Shown here in pieces: positions 18,617 to 27,172 of a stretch of 64,000 nucleotides of DNA. Made by a program: the position numbers and the translations under genes. Positions within the stretch are counted from its first letter, which is position 1; each line of letters starts with the position of its first letter. A model generated the notes under the pieces. The model made no database searches and was not told where the DNA came from. It saw only the letters and a program-made list of their open reading frames with translations. This DNA comes from Archaeoglobus profundus DSM 5631 (GTDB lineage Archaea > Halobacteriota > Archaeoglobi > Archaeoglobales > Archaeoglobaceae). The DNA lies in assembly GCF_000025285.1 (NCBI RefSeq), contig NC_013741.1:434001-498000 (forward strand). Reading direction: 5' to 3'.

Positions 18617-19114
18617 GTGAGCAAGGACAGGCAGTTGAAGGGAATACTGAAGTTGTTAATTCTTAAGGAGCTTGAGAAAGAGGAGGCAACAGGCTACGAC
18701 ATAATCAAAAGGATAGGTGAAAGAGCTAAGAGACCTTCACCGGGTTCGGTTTATCCCATATTGAAAGAGCTCAAAGAGAATGGATTTCTAAACGTTAGAA
18801 TTGATGGAAGGAAGAAAATTTACTCTCTTTCGGATAAGGGTAGGAAAGTTCTTAGAGAGGCAATGGAAAAGGAGAAGGAGGCCATAATTAGAAAGGTGGA
18901 AGTTTTAAGGGAGTCTGGTATTCTGAGTGAAAGAGAAGCCGAAGATTTCTACCATTTTGTCAGCAGTAAGAAGGAGATAATAATGAAGCTTCATGAGCTC
19001 AGGAACTGGTCAGCATTTTTGGATGCACTCGTCAAAGTACTCGAAAAGTCCAAGCCAAAGGCAGAAGAGATTCTTGATGAGTTCATTAAGAGACTTGAGG
19101 ACTTATCGAAATAA
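18617..19114 (+). CDS. PadR-family transcriptional regulator
   Basis: This is a winged-helix repressor. The N-terminal domain reads LLILKELEKEEATGYDIIKR, KRPSPGSVYPILKELKENGF and VRIDGRKKIYSLSDKGRKVL, the classic PadR pattern. The C-terminal 80 residues are helical and would dimerise. The GTG at 18617 lies about 26 bases after TTTATAC (18588-18594), so the mRNA is probably leaderless; a TTG three bases upstream is less likely. The next two genes, a surface protein and an efflux pump, are the likely targets because a strong inverted repeat covers their promoter. Confidence 0.9.
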   Translation: MSKDRQLKGILKLLILKELEKEEATGYDIIKRIGERAKRPSPGSVYPILKELKENGFLNVRIDGRKKIYSLSDKGRKVLREAMEKEKEAIIRKVEVLRESGILSEREAEDFYHFVSSKKEIIMKLHELRNWSAFLDALVKVLEKSKPKAEEILDEFIKRLEDLSK

Positions 19115-19117
19115 CTA

Positions 19118-19149
19118 TCGGAAACCGATATACTTATATCGTTTACCGA
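19118..19149. promoter_or_regulatory. Operator over the promoter of the efflux operon
   Basis: TCGGAAACCGATATA and TATATCGTTTACCGA form a 15-bp inverted repeat (13 of 15 matching) with a two-base centre. The TATA box CTTATATCG lies in the right half. Transcription should start near 19163, exactly at the ATG of the next gene. Binding here would block TBP, so this is the expected PadR site. The left arm also contains a smaller palindrome, ATCGG-AAA-CCGAT. Confidence 0.7.
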
Positions 19150-19162
19150 GACTCGGGTGAGC

Positions 19163-21115
19163 ATGAAGAGATTGCTGATTATCTTAGTGCTCTTAACAGT
19201 CATAGGAGTTGCAAATGCTCATGATATAGATTTTCACGTTTCTGTTGAGGGGGATGGTAAGCTTCATCCCGGTGAAGACACTTACATAACCCTGCTTATA
19301 GAAAATGAAGGAAAAGCCGATGGATTTGTTTTGAATGAAAACACATCCAATCTGCTCTCCCTCATAACTACAGCAAAAGACCTCAGAGTTGAAATAGAAG
19401 ATATGTGGATACCTATAACTGTTGAAACTGTAAATCCGCAACTTATAGGAGATTTGCCTTCAGGAAAGGTTGCAAAGGCCGTTTTTAGGGTTAGAGTTGA
19501 TGAGAATGCAAAGCTGGGTAAGTACAGAGTTCCGATCAGACTTAAATATACTAAGGTGAGTTATTCAACAACGTCTTCAGGAGCTCTGCTCGATTACAGT
19601 GAGGAGACGGATGTAGAGTACCTCAAGATCGAAATAACGAGAAAAGACTACGACTTCACAGTTACATCGATTGAGTCAAACCTTAGAGTCGGTGGAGAGG
19701 GGTTGGTTGAAGCTACCGTTAAAAACGTTGGCAGATTCAAAATGTACAACGCCACACTCACGATAAGCGTAACGCCACCCCTAAAGCCGAACCCCTCTGC
19801 AACGTCTTCACATTTGGGGGATTTGGATGTTGGTGATGAGGCTAAGGCAATCTTTAAAGTTTACGTCATGGATGATGCTTTGGATCAGGTATACCCCGCA
19901 GAACTCGTTTTGAATTTTGAAAGAGCCGATGGAAAAACTGTTACAATTTCACATCGGATAGGCTTGAAGGTCGAATGTGCTGAAGTCTTTTCGATCGAAG
20001 ATGTGAAAACTTTTGTGACATCCGCCAAGATTGTTGAAAACACTACAATACCTTCAAGGGGATTTATAAAAGTAGCCATTAGAGATTTGGGCGAGGATGT
20101 CAGAGATGCTGTAGCAGTTCTCTCCTTCGAAACACCCCTACTTCAAGCTGAAAACTCTCCCTATCTTGGTAATCTAAGGAAAGGAGATGAGAAGATCGTT
20201 ACATTTTACGTAAGATGCTTGGCCCCAGAAGGAAGCTACAGGGGTAAGCTCATCATAAGCTACAAAAACGAACTTGGAGATGAAGAGGTTGAAGACTACT
20301 ACATCGGAGTAAACGTTGATTCTGCACCGATAAAGGTTGAAAGAGTTGAAACGAAAAATGTTGGTGTTGGAGCCAAGGGTGATGTAATAGTTCACATCAA
20401 GAACGAACTCGACTGCGATGTAAGAAACTTGGAGTTGGCGATAGTACCTCCTAAATCGATAACTCCTTTGAGTCCAGCCTGCTACGTTGAACTTCTGAAA
20501 CCCAATGAAATTGGTGAGGCAAAGTTCAGAATAGCCGTTTCAAGTGAACTCGTTAGTGGCTACTACAACCTCTACCTTATCGAAAAGTACGATATGGGTG
20601 ATGTTGAAGATGTTGTGAGCGTTGCTGAGATACCGTTACTTGTAGAGCCAAAGAGAGCATATTTCGAAGTGATTTCTGTGGAAAGTGTTCTTTATCCGGA
20701 TGAGACGGGAGATGTGATTGTTAAGATAAGGAACATCGGGAATACAACTATACACAACGGAGTTGTTGAGTTGACTGTCTCTACACCTCTTACAATCGCC
20801 GGTGGCACTGCATTGAGCGGTTTGATAGGTCAGGCACAGCCCGGTCTATACTTTATAGGAACTCTAAAACCGAATGAAGTGGCAGTTGCAAAGTTTAGAG
20901 TCGATGTCGATAAAGACGCTGGAGCTGGATACTATCCAGCGATTGTAAAAATTAGGTATGATGACGATGAGGGTTACACCCACGAATCTAGTCCCATAAC
21001 GATTTCGATTGAGGTGAGGGAGAAACCGCTACTAAATCCAGTTACGGTTACGGCAGTAGTTCTGATAGCTGTAGCGGTTATAGCGGGAGTGAGATTCGCG
21101 AGGAAGAGGAGATGA
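19163..21115 (+). CDS. Membrane-anchored surface protein with repeated CARDB/NEW3-like domains
   Basis: This is a 650-residue exported protein: signal peptide MKRLLIILVLLTVIGVANA, then about five Ig-like beta-sandwich repeats, and a C-terminal membrane anchor VTVTAVVLIAVAVIAGVRFA followed by RKRR. Each repeat carries wording such as VRVDENAKLGKYRVPIRLKY, VDKDAGAGYYPAIVKIRYDD or LRVGGEGLVEATVKNVG, typical of COG1361-type S-layer-associated proteins. It overlaps the MFS gene by 4 bases, so it probably works with the pump at the cell surface. A GTG at 19157 is an alternative start. Confidence 0.85.
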   Translation: MKRLLIILVLLTVIGVANAHDIDFHVSVEGDGKLHPGEDTYITLLIENEGKADGFVLNENTSNLLSLITTAKDLRVEIEDMWIPITVETVNPQLIGDLPSGKVAKAVFRVRVDENAKLGKYRVPIRLKYTKVSYSTTSSGALLDYSEETDVEYLKIEITRKDYDFTVTSIESNLRVGGEGLVEATVKNVGRFKMYNATLTISVTPPLKPNPSATSSHLGDLDVGDEAKAIFKVYVMDDALDQVYPAELVLNFERADGKTVTISHRIGLKVECAEVFSIEDVKTFVTSAKIVENTTIPSRGFIKVAIRDLGEDVRDAVAVLSFETPLLQAENSPYLGNLRKGDEKIVTFYVRCLAPEGSYRGKLIISYKNELGDEEVEDYYIGVNVDSAPIKVERVETKNVGVGAKGDVIVHIKNELDCDVRNLELAIVPPKSITPLSPACYVELLKPNEIGEAKFRIAVSSELVSGYYNLYLIEKYDMGDVEDVVSVAEIPLLVEPKRAYFEVISVESVLYPDETGDVIVKIRNIGNTTIHNGVVELTVSTPLTIAGGTALSGLIGQAQPGLYFIGTLKPNEVAVAKFRVDVDKDAGAGYYPAIVKIRYDDDEGYTHESSPITISIEVREKPLLNPVTVTAVVLIAVAVIAGVRFARKRR

Positions 21116-22629
21116 GGAGTTTAATCAGAAGCTGGCTTGCCTTCCTTCCCGTAAGCTTGGGATTGTTCATGGTTCTTTTAGACGTCAGCGTGCTTAACGT
21201 AGCGTTACCCAGAATAGCTGAAGACTTCCATGCAAGGATGTCAGACTTACAGTGGGTTCTAAACGCCTACACATTGACGATGGTGGTTTTACTGGTTTTA
21301 GCTGGAAGAATAGGGGATATTGTCAGAAGGGACAGATACTTCGTACTTGGAATGGGCATATTCGTTCTGGGTAGCTTCCTGTGTGCCCAATCTTGGAGCA
21401 TAGAAGTTCTGATTTTTTCGAGAATAATTCAAGCTGTTGGTGGAGCCATTTTGAGCAGTAATACATTAGCTATAGTTACTGAACTATTTCCTCCGGGACA
21501 GAGAGGTGCTGTGATGGGCTTGAATGCAATACTTATGGCTTCAAGCTTTGCTTTAGGTCCGATTGTGGGAGGTTGGTTAACTACGAACCTGAGTTGGCAC
21601 TGGGTATTCTACATAAATGTGCCAATCGGCATAATTTCAATTGCTCTGGCTTTTATGCTCTTACCACCTCTAGAACCGAAGGAGAAGGTTCCTATAGATC
21701 TTGCCGGGACTATTTTGCTTGCAATTGGTCTGGGATCTTTAACACTAGGAATAATAGAGGGTCAAAACTGGGGATGGGATAATCAGAAGACGTTAGCATG
21801 TTTTGCAGTAGCCTTCCCATATCTGGCAGCGTTTGCAATTAGAGAATTGAACTACGATTATCCAATTCTTGATCTAAGCCTATTCAAGATCAGGAACTTT
21901 ACGGTGTGTGTTGCTGCGACATCAATAATCTTCTTTGGAACATCCTCCTCCTTCTTCGTAATTCCCTACTTCCTTCAAGGACTTAAGGGATTGACGGCTG
22001 AGGAGGCAGGATACTGGATGATATCTATTCCGATAGCAAATACATTCGTGGCTCCGATTGCTGGAAGACTGAGCGACAAGATGAATCCAAAGTACATGAT
22101 GTGTTTGGGGCCGATTCTGTTTGCTATGGGTATGTACAACATGACAGACGTTGATGTCGACATTAAATACTGGGAGTTCTTCTTCAGGCTGATTCCGATG
22201 GGCATCGGTATGGGACTGCTAACCTCGCCAGCGTTCAACGTTTTAATGTCTTCAGTTCCACCAGCAAAGGCAGGAATGGCCAACGGTACCCTGAGATCTG
22301 TAAATACACTTGCTCAGGCTATGGGTGTTGCTATAGGAGGTGTTTTGATTACGCACAACATGAAGAATTACCTACCTGGATATGAGAACATCGTGCCAGA
22401 TCCTGGAACGATGGCGATATTAACTTTACTCGCAAAATTCAACCCCCTGCCATTAATAGGTATGGTTGAAGGATTTATAGACAGCATGCATTTCGTTTTT
22501 TCAACGATGATGTGGCTTCCCCTAGCAAGCTCGCTGATAATAGCTATTTTTCTGAGAGGAGAAGAGCATCTGAGAAGAATGAGGCATGAAATTCTTGAAA
22601 ATTCGAAGACTTATATAAAGCGTTCTTAA
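21112..22629 (+). CDS. MFS drug exporter, DHA2 (EmrB/QacA) family
   Basis: This is a 505-residue transporter with about 14 predicted membrane helices. Landmarks are FMVLLDVSVLNVALPRIAED at helix 1 (the DHA2 D1 motif), GRIGDIVRRDRYFVLGM for the loop 2-3 motif, and SSFALGPIVGGWL as motif C, the proton-antiporter signature. Substrates are probably amphipathic drugs or lipophilic compounds. It is the last gene of the PadR-controlled pair, translationally coupled to the surface protein. Confidence 0.9.
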   Translation: MRSLIRSWLAFLPVSLGLFMVLLDVSVLNVALPRIAEDFHARMSDLQWVLNAYTLTMVVLLVLAGRIGDIVRRDRYFVLGMGIFVLGSFLCAQSWSIEVLIFSRIIQAVGGAILSSNTLAIVTELFPPGQRGAVMGLNAILMASSFALGPIVGGWLTTNLSWHWVFYINVPIGIISIALAFMLLPPLEPKEKVPIDLAGTILLAIGLGSLTLGIIEGQNWGWDNQKTLACFAVAFPYLAAFAIRELNYDYPILDLSLFKIRNFTVCVAATSIIFFGTSSSFFVIPYFLQGLKGLTAEEAGYWMISIPIANTFVAPIAGRLSDKMNPKYMMCLGPILFAMGMYNMTDVDVDIKYWEFFFRLIPMGIGMGLLTSPAFNVLMSSVPPAKAGMANGTLRSVNTLAQAMGVAIGGVLITHNMKNYLPGYENIVPDPGTMAILTLLAKFNPLPLIGMVEGFIDSMHFVFSTMMWLPLASSLIIAIFLRGEEHLRRMRHEILENSKTYIKRS

Positions 22630-22691
22630 CAAGTTCGGTAGAAACGCTAATATATGGAGTAACGTAGTTAAGGAGGGCACTTGGAGGGTTA

Positions 22692-23060
22692 ATGATGAGC
22701 AAGCCCAAGGTTATGGTTGTAGAAGACGATTTGGCAGTCCTTGAAGCTGTGCAAGTCATGCTCGGCGACAGGTATGAAGTCATAGTAGCAACAAACGGTA
22801 AGGAAGCTATCGAGAAATATCAAGAGTACAAACCCGATATCGTGCTGATGGATATGCTGATGCCAGTAATGGATGGCATTGAAGCAACGAAGAAGATAAA
22901 AGAGATAGATCCGCAAGCAAAAATCATAGGATTAACAGCCTACGCCATAAATAAGGGAAAAGAGTTACTTGAGGCGGGAGCGCTCGAAATTATTGGAAAA
23001 CCTTTCACGAGAAGCCAACTAATTGAAACAATAGAGAAATGCCTTAAGAAAACCCCTTAG
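22692..23060 (+). CDS. Response regulator, single receiver domain (CheY-like)
   Basis: This is a stand-alone receiver of 122 residues with an intact active site: acidic pair in VMVVEDDLAVLEAVQVM, phospho-acceptor Asp54 in IVLMDMLMPVMDG, Thr in IIGLTAYA and Lys in EIIGKPF. A TATA box CTAATATATGG (about 22648) and the ribosome site GGAGGG precede the double ATG at 22692/22695. With no output domain it must act by protein contact. The sensor kinase 11 bases downstream is the obvious partner. Confidence 0.93.
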   Translation: MMSKPKVMVVEDDLAVLEAVQVMLGDRYEVIVATNGKEAIEKYQEYKPDIVLMDMLMPVMDGIEATKKIKEIDPQAKIIGLTAYAINKGKELLEAGALEIIGKPFTRSQLIETIEKCLKKTP

Positions 23061-23071
23061 CCTGTGATACT

Positions 23072-24055
23072 ATGCTAGATCAGCTAAAAAAGTACGGACA
23101 CACTTTGCCAGTACCCTTTCTGGTTTACAACGAAAAAGGCGAAATAGTATATGCAAACTCGGCTTTTCTGGAACTGGTAGGGATGACTTCTGAAGAGGTA
23201 CTCGGAAAAAACATCCTAGACCTTGTCCATCCCGAAGATAAAGAAAGAGCAAGAGATGCAATGAAGAAAAGACTTGCTGGTGAAAGAGTTGAGCCCTACT
23301 TCTTGAGGCTTATAGGCACGCAGGGGAAATGCCGGACTTATATGGTCGTTGGAGGAACAATAAAAATTATGGGAAAAAATTTCGGGATTATTACGTTCAC
23401 CGATGTAACAAAGCTCGAAGAGCAGAAACTGATGCTTCTAATTTTAACTCGAGCTCTTAGACACGATGTTTTGAACGCAGTTACGGTAGCAATGGCACAT
23501 TTAGAGGTAGCCAAAGATCTTTGCAGAGATTGTGAAAAATCAGATTTCCTGCAAAAAATCGAGAAGGCAATAAATAGGGTAGTTGAAATTATGAGGAGCT
23601 TGAAGGCGTTTGAAGAGGCTGTATTAGAAGGTAAGTTGGAAAGAATTTGCGTCAGAGAAGTTGCTGAGAGCGTTGCAAAGCACTTCGATGTACCCATAGT
23701 CGTTGAAGGTGATTGCGAGGCTATTGCCGACAGAGGATTGGAAATAGTTTTCGAGAACCTGTTCCAGAACGCCATACAGCACGGAAGAACAGACAGAATC
23801 GATGTGAAGATAAGTAGAGTGGGAGACTTTTGTGAAATAAGAGTTATTGACTACGGAAAAGGCATACCTGATGAGATAAAAGACAGGATTTTCGAGGAAA
23901 GCTTTTCATACGGAGAAACGGCGTCATCCGGACAAGGTCTTTATCTAGTTAAAAAGCTCGTCGAAAGATACGGAGGTGAAATTTGGGTTGAAGATAATGA
24001 GCCTAAAGGAGCGGTCTTCGTCATAATGCTGAAGGCTTGGAGTGAAGAATCTTAA
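23072..24055 (+). CDS. PAS-domain sensor histidine kinase
   Basis: This is a soluble kinase of 327 residues. A PAS domain lies at about residues 15-115 (FLVYNEKGEIVYANSAFLEL, VHPEDKERARDAMKKRLAGE). The DHp helix has His131 in RALRHDVLNAVT. The ATPase has VFENLFQNAIQHGR (N box), DYGKGIPDEIKDRIFE (G1) and SSGQGLYLVKKLVERYGG (G2). No membrane segment is seen, so it senses a cytoplasmic signal. It is in an operon with the receiver upstream and close to a KaiC-type ATPase downstream. Confidence 0.92.
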   Translation: MLDQLKKYGHTLPVPFLVYNEKGEIVYANSAFLELVGMTSEEVLGKNILDLVHPEDKERARDAMKKRLAGERVEPYFLRLIGTQGKCRTYMVVGGTIKIMGKNFGIITFTDVTKLEEQKLMLLILTRALRHDVLNAVTVAMAHLEVAKDLCRDCEKSDFLQKIEKAINRVVEIMRSLKAFEEAVLEGKLERICVREVAESVAKHFDVPIVVEGDCEAIADRGLEIVFENLFQNAIQHGRTDRIDVKISRVGDFCEIRVIDYGKGIPDEIKDRIFEESFSYGETASSGQGLYLVKKLVERYGGEIWVEDNEPKGAVFVIMLKAWSEES

Positions 24056-24114
24056 TGTTGCGTTCTTGAAGCTTGAAAAATCATGGTTATTACTAACAAG
24101 TTTATGTGTGAGGG

Positions 24115-25530
24115 ATGGTTATGCGGATATCAAGTGGTATTGAATCGCTGGATATCATCTTAAATGGAGGCTTCCTACCCAAAAGGTCGTATCTTATAAG
24201 GGGTGGTCCCGGAAGCGGAAAGACTACCTTCTGCCTCCACTTCTTAATTGAAGGAGTTAAGAACAATGAAAATGTACTTTTCATAACTTTTGGTGAGCCT
24301 TCTGAGAAAATAAAAGAAAATGCGAAAGCTATCGGATTATCTCCTGAAGGCATTGTATTCCTTGATCTTGCACCTTCCGAAGAGTTCTTTGTAAAGGATC
24401 AAACGTATGACATCTTTTCCCCAGCTGACGTCGAAAGAGGACCAACAGTCAAAACCATAGTCGAGACTGTTGAAAAAGTTAAGCCTTCAAGGGTTGTGAT
24501 AGACTCTGTTACTTACCTTCGTTTCTTAGCTCCCGATGTTTATCAGTACAGAAAGCAAGTTCTATCCTTAATAGACTTCCTGACTGACAGGGGAGCTACT
24601 GTTCTTTTCACATCAGAATCAGGCGTGATTCCTGATGACGATCTGCAGTTTATTGCCGATGGTGTTATCGATCTAATTATGGAGATGATAGGGGTAGACA
24701 TCTATCGCAGACTTTCCGTCAAAAAGTTTAGGGGAAGTAGTTTCCTGCCGGGATATCACCTTATACGCATAGGTCATGGGGGAATAAGAATCTATCCGAG
24801 AATACTGCCTCAAAAGATCGAAAGGAAGCATATCGGAGAGAAGATTTCAACTGGTATAAAGGAATTGGATGAGATGACGAACGGCGGTATAAATAGACAG
24901 ACGATAACGGTAATTTCTGGGGCTGCAGGAACTGGAAAAACAACTCTAGCAATGAGAATTGCTTACGAAGCTGCTCTTAGAGGTGAAAACGTTACCTATT
25001 ACGCATTCGAGGAAGATCCAGCTATCATTCTGTCAAGAGCAAAGAAGGTTGGAATGGAAAGAATAAGAGAACTTGTAGAAAAAAGTCTGATAAAAATTGT
25101 ATTTGCCGAATCCCTTAAATTTGCACCAGAAGAGGCGCTCCATATCACCCTAAAAGATTTGAGAGAGCGGAACACGAAGCTAGTAATTATAGACAGTCTG
25201 AACGGCGCTGAGCTTGCGTTAGTAGGCGCTGAGGATAAGAGAAGACCCATACAAGCAATTCTCAGAAATCTTGTCGCAAACGGCGCAACCGTGATACTGA
25301 TCGACGAGTTCGAAGCTAACAGCAGAGGGTTCACGAGGCTTGGCGTAAGCTACCTCGCGGACAATATAATAGTTTTAGGCCACTATGTCAAAGACGGAGT
25401 CACGAGGAAATACATCCGTGTGGTAAAAATGAGGCTGAGCAAGTTCTCGCCAGAGATTAGAGACTTCGAAATAACGAGTGAGGGGATAAAGATTGGAGAG
25501 AGGGTTAAAGAGGTGCAGAAGCTATGCTGA
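24115..25530 (+). CDS. KaiC-like ATPase with two RecA domains
   Basis: This is a 471-residue tandem RecA protein. Domain 1 (about 1-235) has IRGGPGSGKTTFCLHFLIEG and Walker B VVIDSVTYL. Domain 2 (about 240-471) has SGAAGTGKTTLAMRI and LVIIDSLNG. The paired catalytic glutamates are intact in domain 2 (YAFEEDPA), but domain 1 reads TFGEPSEK, with Gly in place of the first. By my alignment the phospho-site pair of cyanobacterial KaiC (Ser-Thr) corresponds to Ser-Tyr in RLGVSYLADN. No kaiA or kaiB is nearby. The setting is a two-component cluster, so a signalling role is inferred. Confidence 0.88.
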   Translation: MVMRISSGIESLDIILNGGFLPKRSYLIRGGPGSGKTTFCLHFLIEGVKNNENVLFITFGEPSEKIKENAKAIGLSPEGIVFLDLAPSEEFFVKDQTYDIFSPADVERGPTVKTIVETVEKVKPSRVVIDSVTYLRFLAPDVYQYRKQVLSLIDFLTDRGATVLFTSESGVIPDDDLQFIADGVIDLIMEMIGVDIYRRLSVKKFRGSSFLPGYHLIRIGHGGIRIYPRILPQKIERKHIGEKISTGIKELDEMTNGGINRQTITVISGAAGTGKTTLAMRIAYEAALRGENVTYYAFEEDPAIILSRAKKVGMERIRELVEKSLIKIVFAESLKFAPEEALHITLKDLRERNTKLVIIDSLNGAELALVGAEDKRRPIQAILRNLVANGATVILIDEFEANSRGFTRLGVSYLADNIIVLGHYVKDGVTRKYIRVVKMRLSKFSPEIRDFEITSEGIKIGERVKEVQKLC

Positions 25531-25873
25531 TAGGAATCGTGGAAAAAACGAAACGAACACAAAGATCTTGAAAGACTTTTTTGAAAAACACGGTTACGAG
25601 GTTGTGGTTGCTAAAGATTATGATGAGTTCGAAAATCTTTACTCCGCCGATCTAATCTTCATCGACCTTGCTGGATTCGACTCGAGAATATGGGATTTAT
25701 GTGAGGATTTAAGGATGAAGATGATACTGTTTATACTGTTCTACCCCAGTAAAGTCGATATTGCGTTAACTAAAGGTGCGGAAGTAGCAGCGTTCAAACC
25801 GCTTAATTCGAAGAAAATCTTAGAATTAGTCGAGAATCTAATCAGGGGTAGATTTTATGAGGATAAAGATTGA
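25524..25873 (+). CDS. Receiver-like protein with an N-terminal frameshift
   Basis: The expected start is ATG 25524, overlapping the KaiC stop: MLIGIVEK. At the A6 run (25543-25548) the frame fails. Stepping back one base continues NETNTKILKDFFEKHGYEVV to the stop at 25873, a typical receiver opening. One more A restores a protein of about 116 residues. The phospho-Asp is likely in ADLIFIDLAGFD and the Lys in AAFKPLNSKK, but the N-terminal acidic pair is replaced by Glu-Lys. The long frame from 25493 in phase with the body starts inside kaiC and is not a natural start. The end overlaps the next gene. Confidence 0.7.
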
Positions 25874-26729
25874 CCTACGTTCGAAGACTAATGAAGAACT
25901 GCTAAAGAAGATGCTATCGAAATACGAGATAACAGAAGGAGACGATTTCGATTTACTTATCACAGATACTAAGAAATTAAAAGAAAACATCGAAAAGATC
26001 TTGGAAATTAGGAAAGGTGAAGTGATTACGCCCGTTCTGGTTATAGATAGTATAAATAGTAAGAAACTAGTCGAAGAAGGATATGCAGATGATTACATAC
26101 AAGCTCCAGTTGATGTTAGGGAACTACTGGCAAAAATTGATAATCTCCTTAGAATCAGGAAGAGATCCATAGAAATCAAGGAATTAAAAGATTTTATTCT
26201 CACTGCCTCAAAAATACTTGCTGAAATGATAAATCAGCCTCTCGTGGTATTCGACGAAAACCTTAATGTCGTTTACAAGAACTCAAAAGCTGAGAAAATA
26301 GACATTTCAAAACTGAAGAAGTTAGCAAAGAAAGTGATTGAAAGTAGGAAGCCCATAACCGAAGAACTCGCAATAGGTGACAAATTTTATTTTGTTTCGG
26401 CATCACCATTCGTTAAAGATGGTAAGATAGTAAGAATTATTTCTGTCGCCTTTGATATAACGGAAAGAGTCGAGGCTGAGAACCAGCTTAAAAAAGTTGC
26501 CGCTCAGCTCACTGAAAACGTTGAGAAATTTGCAGTTCTAGTTGATAGAATCAAAAATCCCTTGACAGCTGCAATTGCGTACCTCGAGGTTTACGAAAAA
26601 AATAAAGACGTCAAGGAAAAAGTCATTGCACAGCTCGAGAGAATCGCGAAAGTAATGGAAGACATTGACGAGGCTTGGAGAAAGTCCGAAGAAGTTATAA
26701 AATTTATCAAGAGATCAAGAGAAAGATAG
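25857..26729 (+). CDS. Kinase-like signalling protein: receiver-like, PAS, DHp remnant
   Basis: This is a 290-residue protein. Residues 1-105 resemble a receiver (FDLLITDTKKL, YIQAPVDVRELLAKID). Residues about 120-210 are a PAS domain (QPLVVFDENLNVVYKNSKAE, ISVAFDITERVEAENQL). Residues about 215-290 are a helical hairpin like a DHp domain, VDRIKNPLTAAIAYLEV, in which the normal phospho-histidine position is Asp. No ATPase domain follows. It therefore cannot be a normal kinase and may act as a scaffold or phosphotransfer decoy for the upstream kinase and receivers. Confidence 0.75.
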   Translation: MRIKIDLRSKTNEELLKKMLSKYEITEGDDFDLLITDTKKLKENIEKILEIRKGEVITPVLVIDSINSKKLVEEGYADDYIQAPVDVRELLAKIDNLLRIRKRSIEIKELKDFILTASKILAEMINQPLVVFDENLNVVYKNSKAEKIDISKLKKLAKKVIESRKPITEELAIGDKFYFVSASPFVKDGKIVRIISVAFDITERVEAENQLKKVAAQLTENVEKFAVLVDRIKNPLTAAIAYLEVYEKNKDVKEKVIAQLERIAKVMEDIDEAWRKSEEVIKFIKRSRER

Positions 26730-27172
26730 ATCCCCCGCGCGCAAACTGAGTTTGGTCGAACTAGAGCTTTTTTCTCGAGCATAAAGCTCCGGCCTATTCG
26801 AGGTAGTTTATCTCCATTGCAGGAAATAGCCTAGCATGATCTTTGTCCAAGGCAGTTCTTTAAGATCTAAAACAGGGCATACGAGTTTCTTCTAAGCTGC
26901 CTCCGAGGACATGCTCCACATTCTCGACATTTTATGAACTGATTACTTTAAAGACTCAAGCGTATAGGGTGTTAGGAAAGCTAAAAGAAGGAGATAGCAC
27001 GGTATTACTTAAGAATAAGAATACCAATGTACACCATTCGACCTCGACAATGGTAATGTTTTTGGATAGTATAGTCAAAGAAAAAAATCTTAAGATGAGA
27101 GATTGGGTTGTTTTGAGCAATGATTGCAAAGGAAGACTTGTTTGTCATTCAGTAGCAAGATAATAGTAGGTG
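26730..27172. other. Long intergenic stretch with one doubtful small ORF
   Basis: This 440-base gap between the signalling cluster and mobA holds no RNA gene that I can recognise. It starts with a GC-rich patch (CCCCCGCGCGC) and a T-rich run near 26767 that could end transcription of the upstream operon. A weak TATA-like ACTTTAAAG at about 26947 and a 64-codon ORF (26969-27163) occupy the right half. Confidence 0.5.
26969..27163 (+). CDS. Small hypothetical protein (doubtful)
   Basis: This is a 64-codon ORF with a GTG start: MLGKLKEGDSTVLLKNKN at the front and MRDWVVLSNDCKGRLVCHS near the end. The open frame extends at least 14 codons further upstream (through LITLKTQAYR) with no ATG or GTG, so this may be a 5'-truncated remnant. 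The composition is protein-like (mixed hydrophobic and charged, ending in a beta-rich segment such as WVVL). No family is recognised. It is about 20 bases downstream of a weak TATA-like sequence. Confidence 0.3.
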   Translation: MLGKLKEGDSTVLLKNKNTNVHHSTSTMVMFLDSIVKEKNLKMRDWVVLSNDCKGRLVCHSVAR

